A stretch of DNA of 64,000 bases. Source: Leishmania martiniquensis. Lineage: Eukaryota > Euglenozoa > Kinetoplastea > Trypanosomatida > Trypanosomatidae. This document shows positions 54,090 to 64,000 of this stretch, piece after piece (positions within the stretch are counted from its first letter, which is position 1; each line of letters opens with the position of its first letter). The translations under genes were made by a program, and so were the position numbers. Location: assembly GCF_017916325.1 (NCBI RefSeq), contig NC_090155.1, positions 347,501-411,500 of the forward strand, given 5' to 3'. Under the pieces are notes generated by a model. That model worked only from the letters and a program-made list of their open reading frames with translations, searched no databases and had not been told where the DNA came from.

Positions 54090-57000
54090 CGCAGCCGAGT
54101 GCGGTGAGCCGTCGGCGCGCATTTGAGGGGGAGATGTGATGCACGCTCGTCCACAGTGGCGCATACGCATGGCAGCGCGCACTCCTCCTCCCCCTCCCCC
54201 CACGCACACGCGCATTCACGCCTCTATTCTCATCCTTTTTTCGTGTGTGTGCGTCTGGTGGCCACCGTCTACACGAGTGTACGTGCGGCGTGTCAGCCTA
54301 TCTTCTTTTCCGCGGGCTCGTTCCTCTTGTCGCTCCTGCTCTTTTTGGGCGTTCGCCGCGGCCACCGTCGTATCACCTCACCCCGCTCGGTGCCGCCGCC
54401 CAGACTCATCACCCCCCTCCTCCCTCTCCCTCTCTCTGTCCCGAAGGCTCCCCTTTGTGGACTTTGGGGCGGTGCGGCGCATCGCCCCAAAGGCGCAGAA
54501 ACGCGCCAGCATAGCAAGAGAGAGAGGGAGGGGGGAGGGCGACTGGCGTGCGCGTGGATGGGATTGGGCATGGACAAATAGGGGCACTTAGTGTCAAAGA
54601 GAAGGAGGCGAAAACGTTCATCTCTCCTTCTCTCCCCGGCCCCTTCCTTGGCCGCCAGCGGGCGTTCGCATTGTGCCCGCTCATGTGTGCGCACGTGCGC
54701 GTGCATGAGGGACGACGGGACCGCTGTTGTTCTGTCGTTGAGCTGTATGTGGTATGGGTGTGTTCGCGTGTGTCTTCGTTTCTGCGATAAGAGGGCAATT
54801 GTAGCGATAGTGAACGAGGGGAGGAGAGAGAGAGTGGACAGCTCTTCTGTGGCAGCCGTCGTCGAGCACCATCGAGACCGACTCGTTTGTTTGTTTCAGG
54901 TGCGATGAGGGACCTTCGACTTGGTGGCATGTGAGCCAACGTCTGTGTCTGTCAGTGCGCTCTTCCTCTGTGCCTTGAGGCGTTTCGCGGTGTGCTTCTC
55001 TTTGGTATGAAGGCGACAAGCGTCCCGCTCGACCTTTTTTCCGGCTCTTCTTCTGTGCCCCCCTCCCCCTCCATCCCCCCGTCGTTCCTTTTTTATCTCT
55101 TCTTGTGTGCTGTCCTCCCTTTCAGTGCCCTGCTTGCACTCTTGTGGCTGCAGCGGCTGTCAGTGGCGACACCGGCAGAGGGGGATGCTGCTGCGTCCGC
55201 GCGCTGTTTCGCTTCCCCCCCCTCTTCCTTCCTATTACACATACACACACCCTCTACCTCTCTCCACGATATTAAGTCATGCAATAGTTGGACTTCCGAA
55301 TCTTATTTCGCTTTGTTATTGTGTCTTTCCCTCCTCAAAGTTGTCCTCTCAGAGGTGAATTGCCCTCTCCTCTCCTCTCTGCCAGTCGGCCTGCGCCTGT
55401 GCTTGTGTGAGTGTGTGCGTGGGTGTCGCGTCTTGGGTATGGTCGAGGAATTTTGAGCACAACTGCACCTGATTCACTGCCGCTCATCCCCTACGCATCT
55501 TGGCCCTTTCGCAGAGATGCTGCGCACACGAGATCCTTCGCTCACACCGAGCGCACACTGTGTGTGCGTGTTTGTGCATTATGGGTCGTTTTCTTTGCGT
55601 TTTTTTTCTTCCTTCAGTGTTACCCCTCCTTCCTCCTCTGTCTGCCTGTGTGCGTTTCCTTCGATCTTTGGCGCTGTTCCTGGTCGCCTCTGACGCTCCA
55701 CATCAGAACAGACATGCAGAAGAGACGACAGGGTCTGAAAACGAAATGTTTACCTTCTTCATTAGGGAGCTCCTCACTGTGTGTATGTTCGTTCCTCAAG
55801 CAGAAGACGAGTGCTACCACAGCCACTACTCGAGCACCCGGCACCATTTCTTCCTGTGCGCTGTTGCTCCCCATCTATTTCTCTTCCTCTCTCTCTCACT
55901 GGCTCACGCACTCTTTTTTTCTCTTGGATTTCTTTGTAATACACAGTCATCCAGTCGACTCTCCCTCTCCCCCTCCCTCTATTTTTCCTGAATGCGTATG
56001 GTGGCCAGCAGCGACCGGCAGATCCCCTAGCGTGAGAACTCTTGTTCTCTCCAGGGTGGATCTCCGTCTTGGAGCAATTCTTTCGCTCCTCGTTTCGTCC
56101 TCGCTCGCCTCTACACTACCCCTCTCCAACTCATCAACTCACCCCATGCGCTTGCCTTGTTGGGCCACAGTTGTGTTTGCTCAGTCTCTCGTCTGTGTAT
56201 CTGTGCATGTGTCTGAAGTTGTATACCCTCGTAGCTGCTAGCGCCCTCTTTCCCTATTTAAGAGTGTGCCTGTGTGTCCGTCCATCCCCCACTCTTTGGA
56301 TATTTCGTTTGGTTACCCTTCACGGCGCAATCACCCTTGTGTGCTTGTGTCGCTTTTTTCCTTCAACCTTACAATCACCACTGAAAGCCTCGTCGTGTGG
56401 CAGCCGTTCCGCCCCTCTGCTTCCTCCGACCTTCATGCGCACACGCACACAAGGAGCACATGACCTTTTTCTGGAGTCACCCACCCTTTCACCACTGTCG
56501 CCCAGCCTCTCTTCCGCTGTCACCACGTTTTCTCGCGCCAATTCGAGGACAAGGGGAGGAGCCGATGGAAGTATGGCCGTGTGTGTGTGTGTGTCAGCAA
56601 GATAGGGGAGGTTTTGGAGAAGACACGAACTGCGCGAGTACGGCTCCCCTTACGCCCGTCCCTCGTTGCTGCTTTCTTCTCGATCCTGCCGGATAGCGCA
56701 AACATCTTTCATACCATGTGCGCCTTTTAAGGACCTCTTCCCCCCTCCCTCCCCATCCTCCTCTGTCCGAGTGAAAATGAGCGCGCTTCTCTTCTTTCCC
56801 CCTCCACACCTAAACACGATGGACGCCCTTGTCTCTCGTCACCTCGTTTTCCTGCAGCTCACACGCATGTCAGCAGCAAATCTATGTGGGAACGCCGGCA
56901 TACGGCACAGCACAGCAGCCGGCGAAAAATATGCGCGAAAGAAAACAGAGGATGATGGAAGCGTTCCGTGAACAGAATGCCGACGGCGAAGGCTTGCGTT

Positions 57001-57240
57001 CGCCCCCCTCCTCCTACATGCGCACACGCATACTGCCTGGAACCTCTCTTCCCCCTTTTCACTTCTGCTTGCCTCTCTCTCTGTCCCCGTGTGCCGGCAA
57101 GTCCGTGCCTCAGCCCCAGCAGAAAACGTTGGATGCGCCCCAACGTATTATTCCATATTCTACCGATTCCACTTCACCCTGTTTCTCTCTCGCGCGCGCA
57201 CTGAAGAAGCGATGGCAGTTGGTAATATATACATACATAC

Positions 57241-59291
57241 ATGGTTGTGGCCCTCATGCAGGAGAGGTAAGTGTCCCCGCTCCTGCTGAGCTCCAAAAGG
57301 CTCATCCCGGCGAGCCAAGCCTCGCACGGCCCCGCGTTAGCGGAACCCAACAGCAATTACGCTGGCCACCGATCGTGCCCCATAGTTGTCGAGGACGGGA
57401 GAAGTGTGGGGGATGTGCCGCGCGTGCAGTCCTGGCGCCGGCTGATGCGAGCGTTGTGCTGCTGAGGGAGGGAATGTGTCACCTCCAGTATGCGGCCCAC
57501 ACAGCACGCGGATCGAAACTGCTGTCGGCATGTGCACGGAATCCGCCGGCGCCTGTCGCCACGAGAAGAATCGGACGCTCACTGGAAATGCGTTGTAGCC
57601 CGTCTGGGAGAGCTCGTGCACTATGCCGCCTCCGCGGTGTCTCGTCGAAGATTAGCGCGCACGGAAGAGGATCCTCAGGAGCTCTTGCGCGTTGCTTTCT
57701 TCGCACACAGCCTCTGCTGGCACCACGCGTGGAGCTGGCAGATGCGCCGCAGGCTTCGGTGCGAGCGCGCGCGGTGTCTTTGGCCACGAGCAGACCGCAG
57801 CGAGGGCCCTACGGCGTCCTACACACCGTGGCGACGGGCACGTTACCGCCGCCCAGTGATGGCGGGCTCGGAGAACCTCCCTTTGGCCGGGCCGGAGAGA
57901 GATGTCGCGGCCGGCGCCGCTTTGTTCAGGGACGGCATGGCGTGGGCCCTGTCGAAGGCTCACCTCATCCAAATCCCCAGCATCGGCCCGTGCGGCCCAG
58001 GCTTGTGCGCGGTGCAGAACCGTAGCGTGACGCGAGCCGGGGGCAGAGACGTCGACCTCCTCCCCGTATTGTGACGCTGCTGCTCGTGCCGGTTCAGCCT
58101 CGGTAGCGCCCGCTCCAGTCATGGGCAGGCAACGGAGCCTACGGGGCCCGATGCTCTATCGCGAGCAGAAGCATGGCAGCGAGGGCGCCGGAGAAAGAGC
58201 GCGTGCCCACTGAGCCGCAGGTAGGAGCAGGTGCCGCCATCACGGTCGCTGCAGCGGAGGCGGCAGTCAGCGCAACGTGCTGCGGTCTCTGCCCTTGTCC
58301 GTGGCAGGTGAAGAACGTGGCCGCATTCGGAGACGGCCTGTCCTGTGGGCTCGAGGGGTGAAAGCAGGCAAGCAGACCGGCCGAGCGCTCTGTGCAGCGC
58401 AGGTGGGGAGTGAGGCACGTGAACAGCGTCGTGCTGTGGGGCGGGCACGTCTGAAGGGCTAAGGCGGCCCTCTACGCGTCGCTGGTGGCGGATGGCCGCT
58501 CCGCTGAGCCTCTTGCCAATAGGATTTTTGTGTGAGCCCGGAGGCAGTGCGAAAGGTGGCTGCCGCGCTCGCCGGCCGCCCCTCTCCCACACCGCGCGAC
58601 ATGCACCGTGCAAACACATGCCGAGTAGCGCAGCCGGCTCAGCGTCAGTCCCAGCCAGGCCGAAGCCGAAGGCGCTCCTCCTCCCCCGCCCATCCCTCCT
58701 CGCTCAGTCTTGTGGCGTTGTCAGGGCCGCGCGCGGCGGCAGGGCCAAGCTGGTCAGCATCGAGGAGGAAAAGACTGCCACGTGACGGCGCATGGAATGA
58801 GCGTGATACCGGCCGGCAGGGCCATCTCGAGCGCCTCCTGCGGCAGCTTTGTGACTGTCGGCACGAGCCGCCATGATGCCGGCCCACCGATTTGGGGGGG
58901 GCGTTGCAATGGGACGCGGCGACTACTCTCGATGCGGTGGCTCTGCTTGCTGCGCGGCTCATCGCTGGCCGCGCTGTGGGCGAGTGTGCAGACGACGGCG
59001 GCCGACGCGGTGCGCAGCGCACGTGGGGCTTTTTCCTTCCTTTCTTTCTGCGTCTTCCGATGCTGCGGTCTCACTCGCACGCGGATCCGCGAGTGTCACC
59101 TCTGCCATGAGCGTGGCAAGGATCTGCGCGGGTGGGTGCGGCATCGCATTGCCATCCGCACGCAGAGTGCGGGCGCTTCTTACGTTTGTGCTGTGTGTGG
59201 TGTCAAGCGCCTTGGTCTCACTTTGCCTCCCCAACGCCGTGCTCTGGTGCACGCAAGTTGCGCGTTCGTCGCGAAGATGCTGAACATGTAA
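57241..59291 (+). pseudogene. Coding-like but broken stretch, possible retroelement relic
   Basis: Base composition shifts from simple-repeat spacer to GC-rich, gene-like DNA. Several mid-size frames on the + strand (to 58025, 57490-58074, 58710-59291) follow each other in different phases, as in a decayed coding region. The last frame has finger-like patterns: CHLC at 59094-59105 followed by a His 12 residues on, and CAVC at 59187-59198 with His and Cys farther on. Ingi/L1Tc-type elements of trypanosomatids end in such fingers, and degenerate copies (DIREs) occur in Leishmania. I found no clear reverse-transcriptase or RNase H motif, so this is a hypothesis. Confidence 0.3.
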
Positions 59292-60059
59292 GCGATACCC
59301 ATGGCTTTGTAGTGGTACACCTCTACTGTCTTGCTTGCGCCTCTTCTCGCTATCACTTGTTCACTGAAACGGAGCGCTTCACATGCGCGCCCTCACAGAT
59401 GCATCCCAGCAGAGGTACATATAGGCACTGACACAGACTTACGCATTGATAAACCACGCAGCGTGTCCTCAAGGCGACAGATGCACGGCACCATTGCTGC
59501 ACCTCAGACCTTTATATTAGATGCTGTCACGGAGTAGAAGCCTCTTTGCCTCTCGTGCTCTTGCTTTCAGTCGCCTGTGCGTCATCGCGGCCCGTTGTCG
59601 AGCGTGGGTGCTCTCCTCTGGCCTTGAACAGAGGGGAAGGCGTAGGAGGGCAGCAGGTGTACGGAGGGGGAGGGCTCGCTAAGCGCGGTCGTCGACACTC
59701 TCAGCTCATTTCATTTCGTGTGTGCGTGTGTGTGTTCGCCTGCAGAGGGAGGCCGGGGGAGGCTTGAGAGAAGAGGGAGCACTGAGCGTGGAGGGGCCAG
59801 GTAGGGAGGCTCGAGAATTCAGCCGACTTCGTGCTGCTGCCCCTTCCCCTCTCTCCTCCCTGACCTACCTCTTTTTCCCCCGCTGCGGTATGCGAGGTCT
59901 CAGCTTATTTTCGAGCGTCAATGCATATTTCCCCTGCTGCTCCCCTTCTTAGCTTCAAGTTTAGGGAACTTTGGTTGGCGCATGTGCGTGTTGGCTGTGT
60001 CTCCGGCGCAAGAGTGCGTGATCGTGGTCGCCTTTGCCCTCCTCGATGTCCTTTGGACT

Positions 60060-60061
60060 AG
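60060..60061 (+). promoter_or_regulatory. Predicted spliced-leader acceptor AG (alternative at 59951-59952)
   Basis: The tract CCTTTGCCCTCCTCGATGTC precedes GGACTAG. ATG 60105 follows. With the upstream AG (59952), the in-frame ATG 59982 would instead be first and add 41 residues containing a hydrophobic stretch. Confidence 0.35.
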
Positions 60062-60104
60062 CCACCCCTTCCCTTCATTCCTCTCTCGGCCTGTGGCTGC
60101 TGCG

Positions 60105-61100
60105 ATGTCGATCATCGAAGCGTCGCCACCTCCGCGCGTTCATGCGGTCGCGGTGGAGCATCAACCTCAGAGGAGCACCAGCAGTATCCACGCAGGCTCT
60201 AGATACTCCTCGATCGCTTTCGGCGAGTCTGCCTACATCACAGCTTGGGAGAGGGACGCGATCGGCGACCATGACTGCCTTGCACATGTGGACGACGCGC
60301 AAGCGACGGCAGCGGCATCGAGACCGACGAGCGGCGCTCGACGGGAAACACCTCCGCGCGCTGACTCGCGTGCAACGCGGAAGCGACGCGACAGCCTCTC
60401 CGACATAACGCCACTTCCGTGTAAGTCAGTCTCGATGGCGCCCGTCAATGGGATCTGGATGGCTATGGCATCACCACGCATCGTTCCCTCAGAGGAATTG
60501 CTCGGTGTGTACGGCCTCGAGAGGAGCTGCTCGCTGGACGCCTGCACCGGCATGCAGATACCCACCAGCAGCACGGACGACGCCAGACAGTCGCCGATCG
60601 GTTGGTCACCGGACGTCGCTACCAGTCCGACTGCATGTACCAGCAACCGAACTAGCGACCACCGCCACAAGCAATTTGTCAGGGGCAGCAAGCCGTCACA
60701 GGCGCGCCTTTCGCCTTCCGCGTCGAAGGTCGCGGAGGGAGTGCTGCCCCCGTCTACACCGATCGGTAGCGGAGACGCTCTCAGCGGCCATAATCCTGAC
60801 ACAGACACACCGTCAGACAGCACGGAAGGCGCCACATCGAGGCATGGCCGTTGGGGGGGCACCGCCACGGCAGCCCCTCATTCCCCCACTTACCTCTGCA
60901 CCCGTCCCTCCTCTTTCCTTGCTCGGCCCGCGTCGCCGCGCCCTCTCCCCTCGCGTGTCGCTCGCGGCTTCGGAACCCCCACTGCCGCGCCAACAGGAAG
61001 AGAGGGCGGCGAGGCCTTACAACAGCAGCTACCTCGACGTGAGCGTCACCCTCGATGGCAACGCGTACCCACATCGCCTCTACTGCGTGACGCAAGATAG
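60105..61100 (+). CDS. 5' part of large Ser-rich protein gene, frame lost at G7 tract
   Basis: From ATG 60105 the frame reads 331 codons to a stop at 61100, but only the part up to the G7 run (60853-60859) looks authentic (MSIIEASPPPRVHAVAVEHQ and following). After the run the residues turn into Pro/Arg-rich shadow sequence, while the natural continuation lies in the next frame (the 3' segment). Removing the effect of one base in the run would join both into one frame of about 1115 residues. The start could also be ATG 59982. Whether the extra G is a sequencing error or a real mutation cannot be told. Confidence 0.6.
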   Translation: MSIIEASPPPRVHAVAVEHQPQRSTSSIHAGSRYSSIAFGESAYITAWERDAIGDHDCLAHVDDAQATAAASRPTSGARRETPPRADSRATRKRRDSLSDITPLPCKSVSMAPVNGIWMAMASPRIVPSEELLGVYGLERSCSLDACTGMQIPTSSTDDARQSPIGWSPDVATSPTACTSNRTSDHRHKQFVRGSKPSQARLSPSASKVAEGVLPPSTPIGSGDALSGHNPDTDTPSDSTEGATSRHGRWGGTATAAPHSPTYLCTRPSSFLARPASPRPLPSRVARGFGTPTAAPTGREGGEALQQQLPRRERHPRWQRVPTSPLLRDAR

Positions 61101-63453
61101 TCCCGCCGACGTGCACGCAGTGGAAAAGGGTATATCCGCCTATGCGGTGCCGAGTCGCTGCGCACGGCGCATCGCGTCGGGCGCCGCAGACACCTGCCAC
61201 AAGGCTGTCGCCTCCCTCGACTGCGAGGGCACCGCTGCTGGGCCGCCCGAGTTGTGCCTTGCCGCGCTGTCACGGGTGCAGGCACGAGGCTCGACCCGCG
61301 CGAACAAGCAGGAGCAGCAGCGCCGATTGTCTCTGTCTCGCGGAACCGCGGCCGAGACTGGACAGCCTCACGAGCCCGACGGCGGCACGGCCACACAAAC
61401 GCAGCAGCTGTGCACTGCCACCTGCGCATCCGCCACCGCAGGACGGCAACTGCGCAACGCTGCAACGTCTAACCTATTGGAGGGAGCCGCGTCAGTTTCG
61501 TCGCCGCTCACGCAGCAACCGCTGCAGCACCACCGCGCCTGCCCAGCTGCGACTGCTACCACGAGAACTGCAGGAAACTCGCGACAGCCTAAACACCGCA
61601 TCAGTGGCTCGGGAATCGGCACATCTGCCATATCGAGTGGCAGTGATGCTGAGTACCAGGATGCGATGGTTGCCAGCCCTGCAGCGCAGCCTTGTCGAGT
61701 CTCTCACGACTCGGCGCGCACAGGCGGCACCAGCTTCACGTTCTGGGACTACGCGGGCCTGGATGAGCTGTTCCGGGTAAACATGGGCGGAGGGCCACAA
61801 CGGTGGCGAGACAACGACAGGCAACACGTCGCTGGGGCCGCCCCGAGCGCGCGTCCCTCCAACTCGCCGCTGAATCTATGGATCGACACGTTGCTGCATC
61901 CCTGTGGGGTGACGACGGCGGAGCGGGCAAGCTCAACACCGTCTACCAGCAGCGTGGCAAGTGGCGCTACTTCAGCTGTGCAACTCGGAGACTCACAGCG
62001 GCAGTCCCGCCTGTCCCTCTCCTCTGACACGTTCAGCGAACGTGAGTATGGCGATTTCGGCCCCTTTGGTAGCGCCGTCGTCAGGGGCAGCAATGAGCTA
62101 CAGCAGCAGACGATGGTGGCGAGCACGCCGCGTGGCCTGGGGACGGCGTACGACGACCTTATCAGCGCTGCTCCATCGACGCGAAACGACATGGAGCGCC
62201 CATTGATCAGGGAACTGGGACCGTGCGGGGGCACGCGACGCGGCGCTAACGTGAGTTGCAGCGATAGGTCACTCTACGTGGCCCTCTCTCGCATCATCGA
62301 GCGCGTGGCGGCGGCATGGCAGCCGCGCTCGTTTCCTCCAGCAAGCCTGAATAAGGGAGCGGGCGGCCACCACGTTGAGGCGGCAGAGTCGTGCCACTCG
62401 TTGCCGAGCGTCCTGTACGGCGGCACCTCGACGAGTTTCGCGGTGCGAAGCTGCCACGCCACGAGCGACGTCGACGCGTCGATGGGGACTGCTCGCCCCT
62501 CCATGGTAGCCGGCCCCACGTGCTATCCGCGCACCAACTCGAGCGTTATCAGCACGCCCCATCTCACGCTCGACAGTCATCACAGTGGTGAGTACGACGT
62601 GGAGTGTATCAGCAGTAGCAGCAGCGGCGATGGCTACGGCAGCCCGTCTCTTTTTCAGATCCTCAACTCAGCGTTGGCCTTCCGCGGCGGCCGAGGAAAC
62701 GGAGAGGGAGAAACAGCCGGCAGTGACGACGAGGGAAACCCTCTGACGTCATTAGGATGGCGTCGCTACATGAGCGGACTCAGTAGCTGTTACTTTGGCC
62801 GACGCAGCGGTGTAACAGCCACGACAGAGTTCTCAGCCCGAGCCGCAGCCAGCTCCTGCGCGCGCTCAGCCACTGGTGTTGGTAGCGTTTTCGTGGAACT
62901 CGACGCCAGCTGCGGCAGCCGGCTCTACAAAATTCCCTCGCTGACTGAGAACAGCGAAGGGCCTTACAACGCCGCGGCGCCCAGTGCGGTGTTCACTAGG
63001 CATAACAGCGTAGAGCACGCACGTGAGCCTGTCGGCCATGTGTCTCGCAGCGGCCACACCGACAACTGCAGTGCGCGGGAGGTGAGCAAGTCGAACAGCA
63101 GTGAAGACTGCGAGAGCAGCCGAGAGAGCCGTTCCGACATCAGCAGTCCCAGTAGTAGCAGCAGCAACACTGGCAAGAGCTGCAGTAGCAGCGGCAGCGA
63201 CCGCACAGAAGCTGACCGAGAGAGCCAAGAAAGCATTAAGAGGGTCATTGCATCGGCATCTGAGATGGTTGGCGAACGGGACAGCGGCCAAGATGACAGC
63301 ACTGGTACCGAAGCCGCGATCAGGAGGAGCATCGACGAAAGCAGCAGCTACGGTCACCTGGAGGGCAGTGCAGCTCCCAGAAAGCAGCCGCATGAGGTAC
63401 GCACTGGTCCCCGCGGCGCCCGTGTCTGGCGTCTGCGTCGCCTCATCTCATGA
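60448..63453 (+). CDS. 3' part of large Ser-rich hypothetical protein (longest intact frame)
   Basis: This is the longest uninterrupted frame, 1001 codons from ATG 60448. Its first ~135 codons are probably out-of-frame shadow of the 5' segment. Authentic-looking sequence begins just after the G7 run near 60860 and includes ordered patches (YLDVSVTLDGNAYPHRLYCV; SFTFWDYAGLDELFRVNMGG). The remainder is Ser/Gly/Arg-rich, with a serine-acidic region near the end (SSPSSSSSNTGKSCSSS). No family recognised. The stop at 63451-63453 may also be a frame error, because coding-like sequence continues beyond it. Confidence 0.7.
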   Translation: MGSGWLWHHHASFPQRNCSVCTASRGAARWTPAPACRYPPAARTTPDSRRSVGHRTSLPVRLHVPATELATTATSNLSGAASRHRRAFRLPRRRSRRECCPRLHRSVAETLSAAIILTQTHRQTARKAPHRGMAVGGAPPRQPLIPPLTSAPVPPLSLLGPRRRALSPRVSLAASEPPLPRQQEERAARPYNSSYLDVSVTLDGNAYPHRLYCVTQDSPADVHAVEKGISAYAVPSRCARRIASGAADTCHKAVASLDCEGTAAGPPELCLAALSRVQARGSTRANKQEQQRRLSLSRGTAAETGQPHEPDGGTATQTQQLCTATCASATAGRQLRNAATSNLLEGAASVSSPLTQQPLQHHRACPAATATTRTAGNSRQPKHRISGSGIGTSAISSGSDAEYQDAMVASPAAQPCRVSHDSARTGGTSFTFWDYAGLDELFRVNMGGGPQRWRDNDRQHVAGAAPSARPSNSPLNLWIDTLLHPCGVTTAERASSTPSTSSVASGATSAVQLGDSQRQSRLSLSSDTFSEREYGDFGPFGSAVVRGSNELQQQTMVASTPRGLGTAYDDLISAAPSTRNDMERPLIRELGPCGGTRRGANVSCSDRSLYVALSRIIERVAAAWQPRSFPPASLNKGAGGHHVEAAESCHSLPSVLYGGTSTSFAVRSCHATSDVDASMGTARPSMVAGPTCYPRTNSSVISTPHLTLDSHHSGEYDVECISSSSSGDGYGSPSLFQILNSALAFRGGRGNGEGETAGSDDEGNPLTSLGWRRYMSGLSSCYFGRRSGVTATTEFSARAAASSCARSATGVGSVFVELDASCGSRLYKIPSLTENSEGPYNAAAPSAVFTRHNSVEHAREPVGHVSRSGHTDNCSAREVSKSNSSEDCESSRESRSDISSPSSSSSNTGKSCSSSGSDRTEADRESQESIKRVIASASEMVGERDSGQDDSTGTEAAIRRSIDESSSYGHLEGSAAPRKQPHEVRTGPRGARVWRLRRLIS

Positions 63454-64000
63454 GCCCCTACCCCGCGTCTGCGGCCGCCACGGCAGCCGCGCGGTCTCGC
63501 AACCCGTTCCCCACGGTCGCTTTTTCAGCGTTGTCATGGTACCATCACGGGGCCCGCATCTTGTCGAGCACTCCCACCCAACCGCGGCTGAAGGTCGTGC
63601 CCACAGCGCGAGGGAAGGGTACAGCAGCACACCCTATTCAGGGCTTCTCTGGGGCAACAGCGGCGGAGCCACCGATGGTGCCGAGTCGAACAAAATTACA
63701 AGCCGTACAACAGTTGGCAAGGGCTGCCGCGACAAGTACACAGGGGACTTCACGGTGTTGTCCTCTCTAGCGACCGTTTTGTCGAACCAAAGCACGGCCC
63801 TGTCGGCCCCTCTTCACAGCGTGCGAGCGGCTGGCAGCCTGGCAGATTCGGTCGGGCTGCCCAACTGTCTCGCGGCAACGCTCGTGAACGAGAGCGAATG
63901 GCATCAGCGCGTACAAGCCGCTGAACATCACAACCCCCGCCTGTCTCGCATCCACCTCGGAGCCAGCCGCCTCGCCCCGCGCGGTTCGATACGCATGAAC
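63396..64000 (+). CDS. Coding-like continuation to window edge, broken frame
   Basis: One frame is open from 63396 (after a TGA at 63393) to TAG 63768-63770 and reads protein-like (e.g. RNPFPTVAFSALSWYHHGAR). A second frame is open from about 63740 to the end of the window and also reads protein-like (TVLSSLATVLSNQSTALSAP). No spacer features (C/T tracts, simple repeats, acceptor) lie between the preceding stop and this sequence, so it is more likely the same gene after further indels than a new gene. The 3' end is outside the window. ATG 63450, overlapping the previous TGA as ATGA, could alternatively start a separate short frame. Confidence 0.4.

Larger units (their letters stand above)
54090..60104. 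other. Very long spacer, 6.0 kb
   Basis: No intact gene is supported. The parts 54.1-57.2 kb and 59.6-60.1 kb are typical C/T-rich spacer with (TG)n runs (e.g. 56577-56595) and a short TACATACATACA run near 57227-57240. The middle (57.2-59.3 kb) differs: GC-rich, free of simple repeats and broken by stops in every frame; it is listed separately. Confidence 0.6.

Noticed and set aside
55411..56241. 276-codon + strand frame
   Set aside because: C/T-rich spacer translation with other frames of similar size; no domain or splice signal.
1..64000. tRNA, rRNA, snoRNA, bacterial-style promoters, ribosome binding sites and rho-independent terminators
   Set aside because: None recognised by eye; bacterial signals do not apply to a trypanosomatid polycistronic unit. 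A covariance-model scan would be needed for small RNAs.

Overview
The window looks like a nuclear chromosome segment of a trypanosomatid, most likely Leishmania or a close relative. The evidence is GC-rich, intronless genes that all lie on the + strand; very long Ser/Ala/Gln-rich low-complexity proteins; and spacers of 0.5-6 kb dominated on the sense strand by C/T runs, (CA)n/(TG)n and short (TA)n tracts. Almost every plausible start codon is the first ATG after a polypyrimidine tract plus AG, the signature of spliced-leader trans-splicing. No strand switch, tRNA, rRNA, CRISPR array or intact transposon was seen. The whole window reads as one directional polycistronic unit, so neighbours need not share a function.

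Layout: (1) 2-2710, the C-terminal 902 codons of a large protein with an acidic tail and basic end, possibly nuclear; (2) 3230-4525, a divergent cyclophilin-fold protein with an RS-like tail; (3) 5826-8009, a probably mitochondrial protein with a tandem DUF4379-type zinc-ribbon region; (4) 12452-18229, a 1925-aa AGC-type kinase preceded by a PH domain split by insertions; (5) 22215-32834, a 3539-aa STE11-like kinase that appears to carry PAS-like, degenerate histidine-kinase-ATPase-like and pseudo-receiver regions upstream of the kinase; (6) 34975-36015, acireductone dioxygenase fused to a TRP14-type thioredoxin domain; (7) 37592-39685, a mitochondrial PPR-like protein; (8) 40391-41929, a mitochondrial protein with one C-terminal membrane segment, preceded by a uORF whose stop overlaps the start; (9) 44407-46485, a mostly disordered basic protein; (10) 47606-47929, a short CxxS glutaredoxin; (11) 50121-54089, a 1322-aa disordered protein; (12) 60105 to the window end, a large Ser-rich gene whose frame breaks at a G7 tract and probably twice more near the right edge.

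Non-coding structure of note: a 141-bp direct repeat in the spacer upstream of the 692-aa gene, a 25-bp tandem repeat at 33.64 kb, and a 2-kb stretch (57.2-59.3 kb) with coding-like composition, broken frames and cysteine/histidine finger-like motifs, which may be a decayed retroelement or pseudogene.

The strongest candidate for an undescribed system is the 3539-aa kinase. Its domain order (PAS, ATPase-like, receiver-like, MAPKKK-like kinase) resembles a two-component phosphorelay collapsed into one chain. The receiver's phospho-Asp position is Glu, as in plant pseudo-response regulators. This is inferred from motif reading only and needs profile or structure searches.
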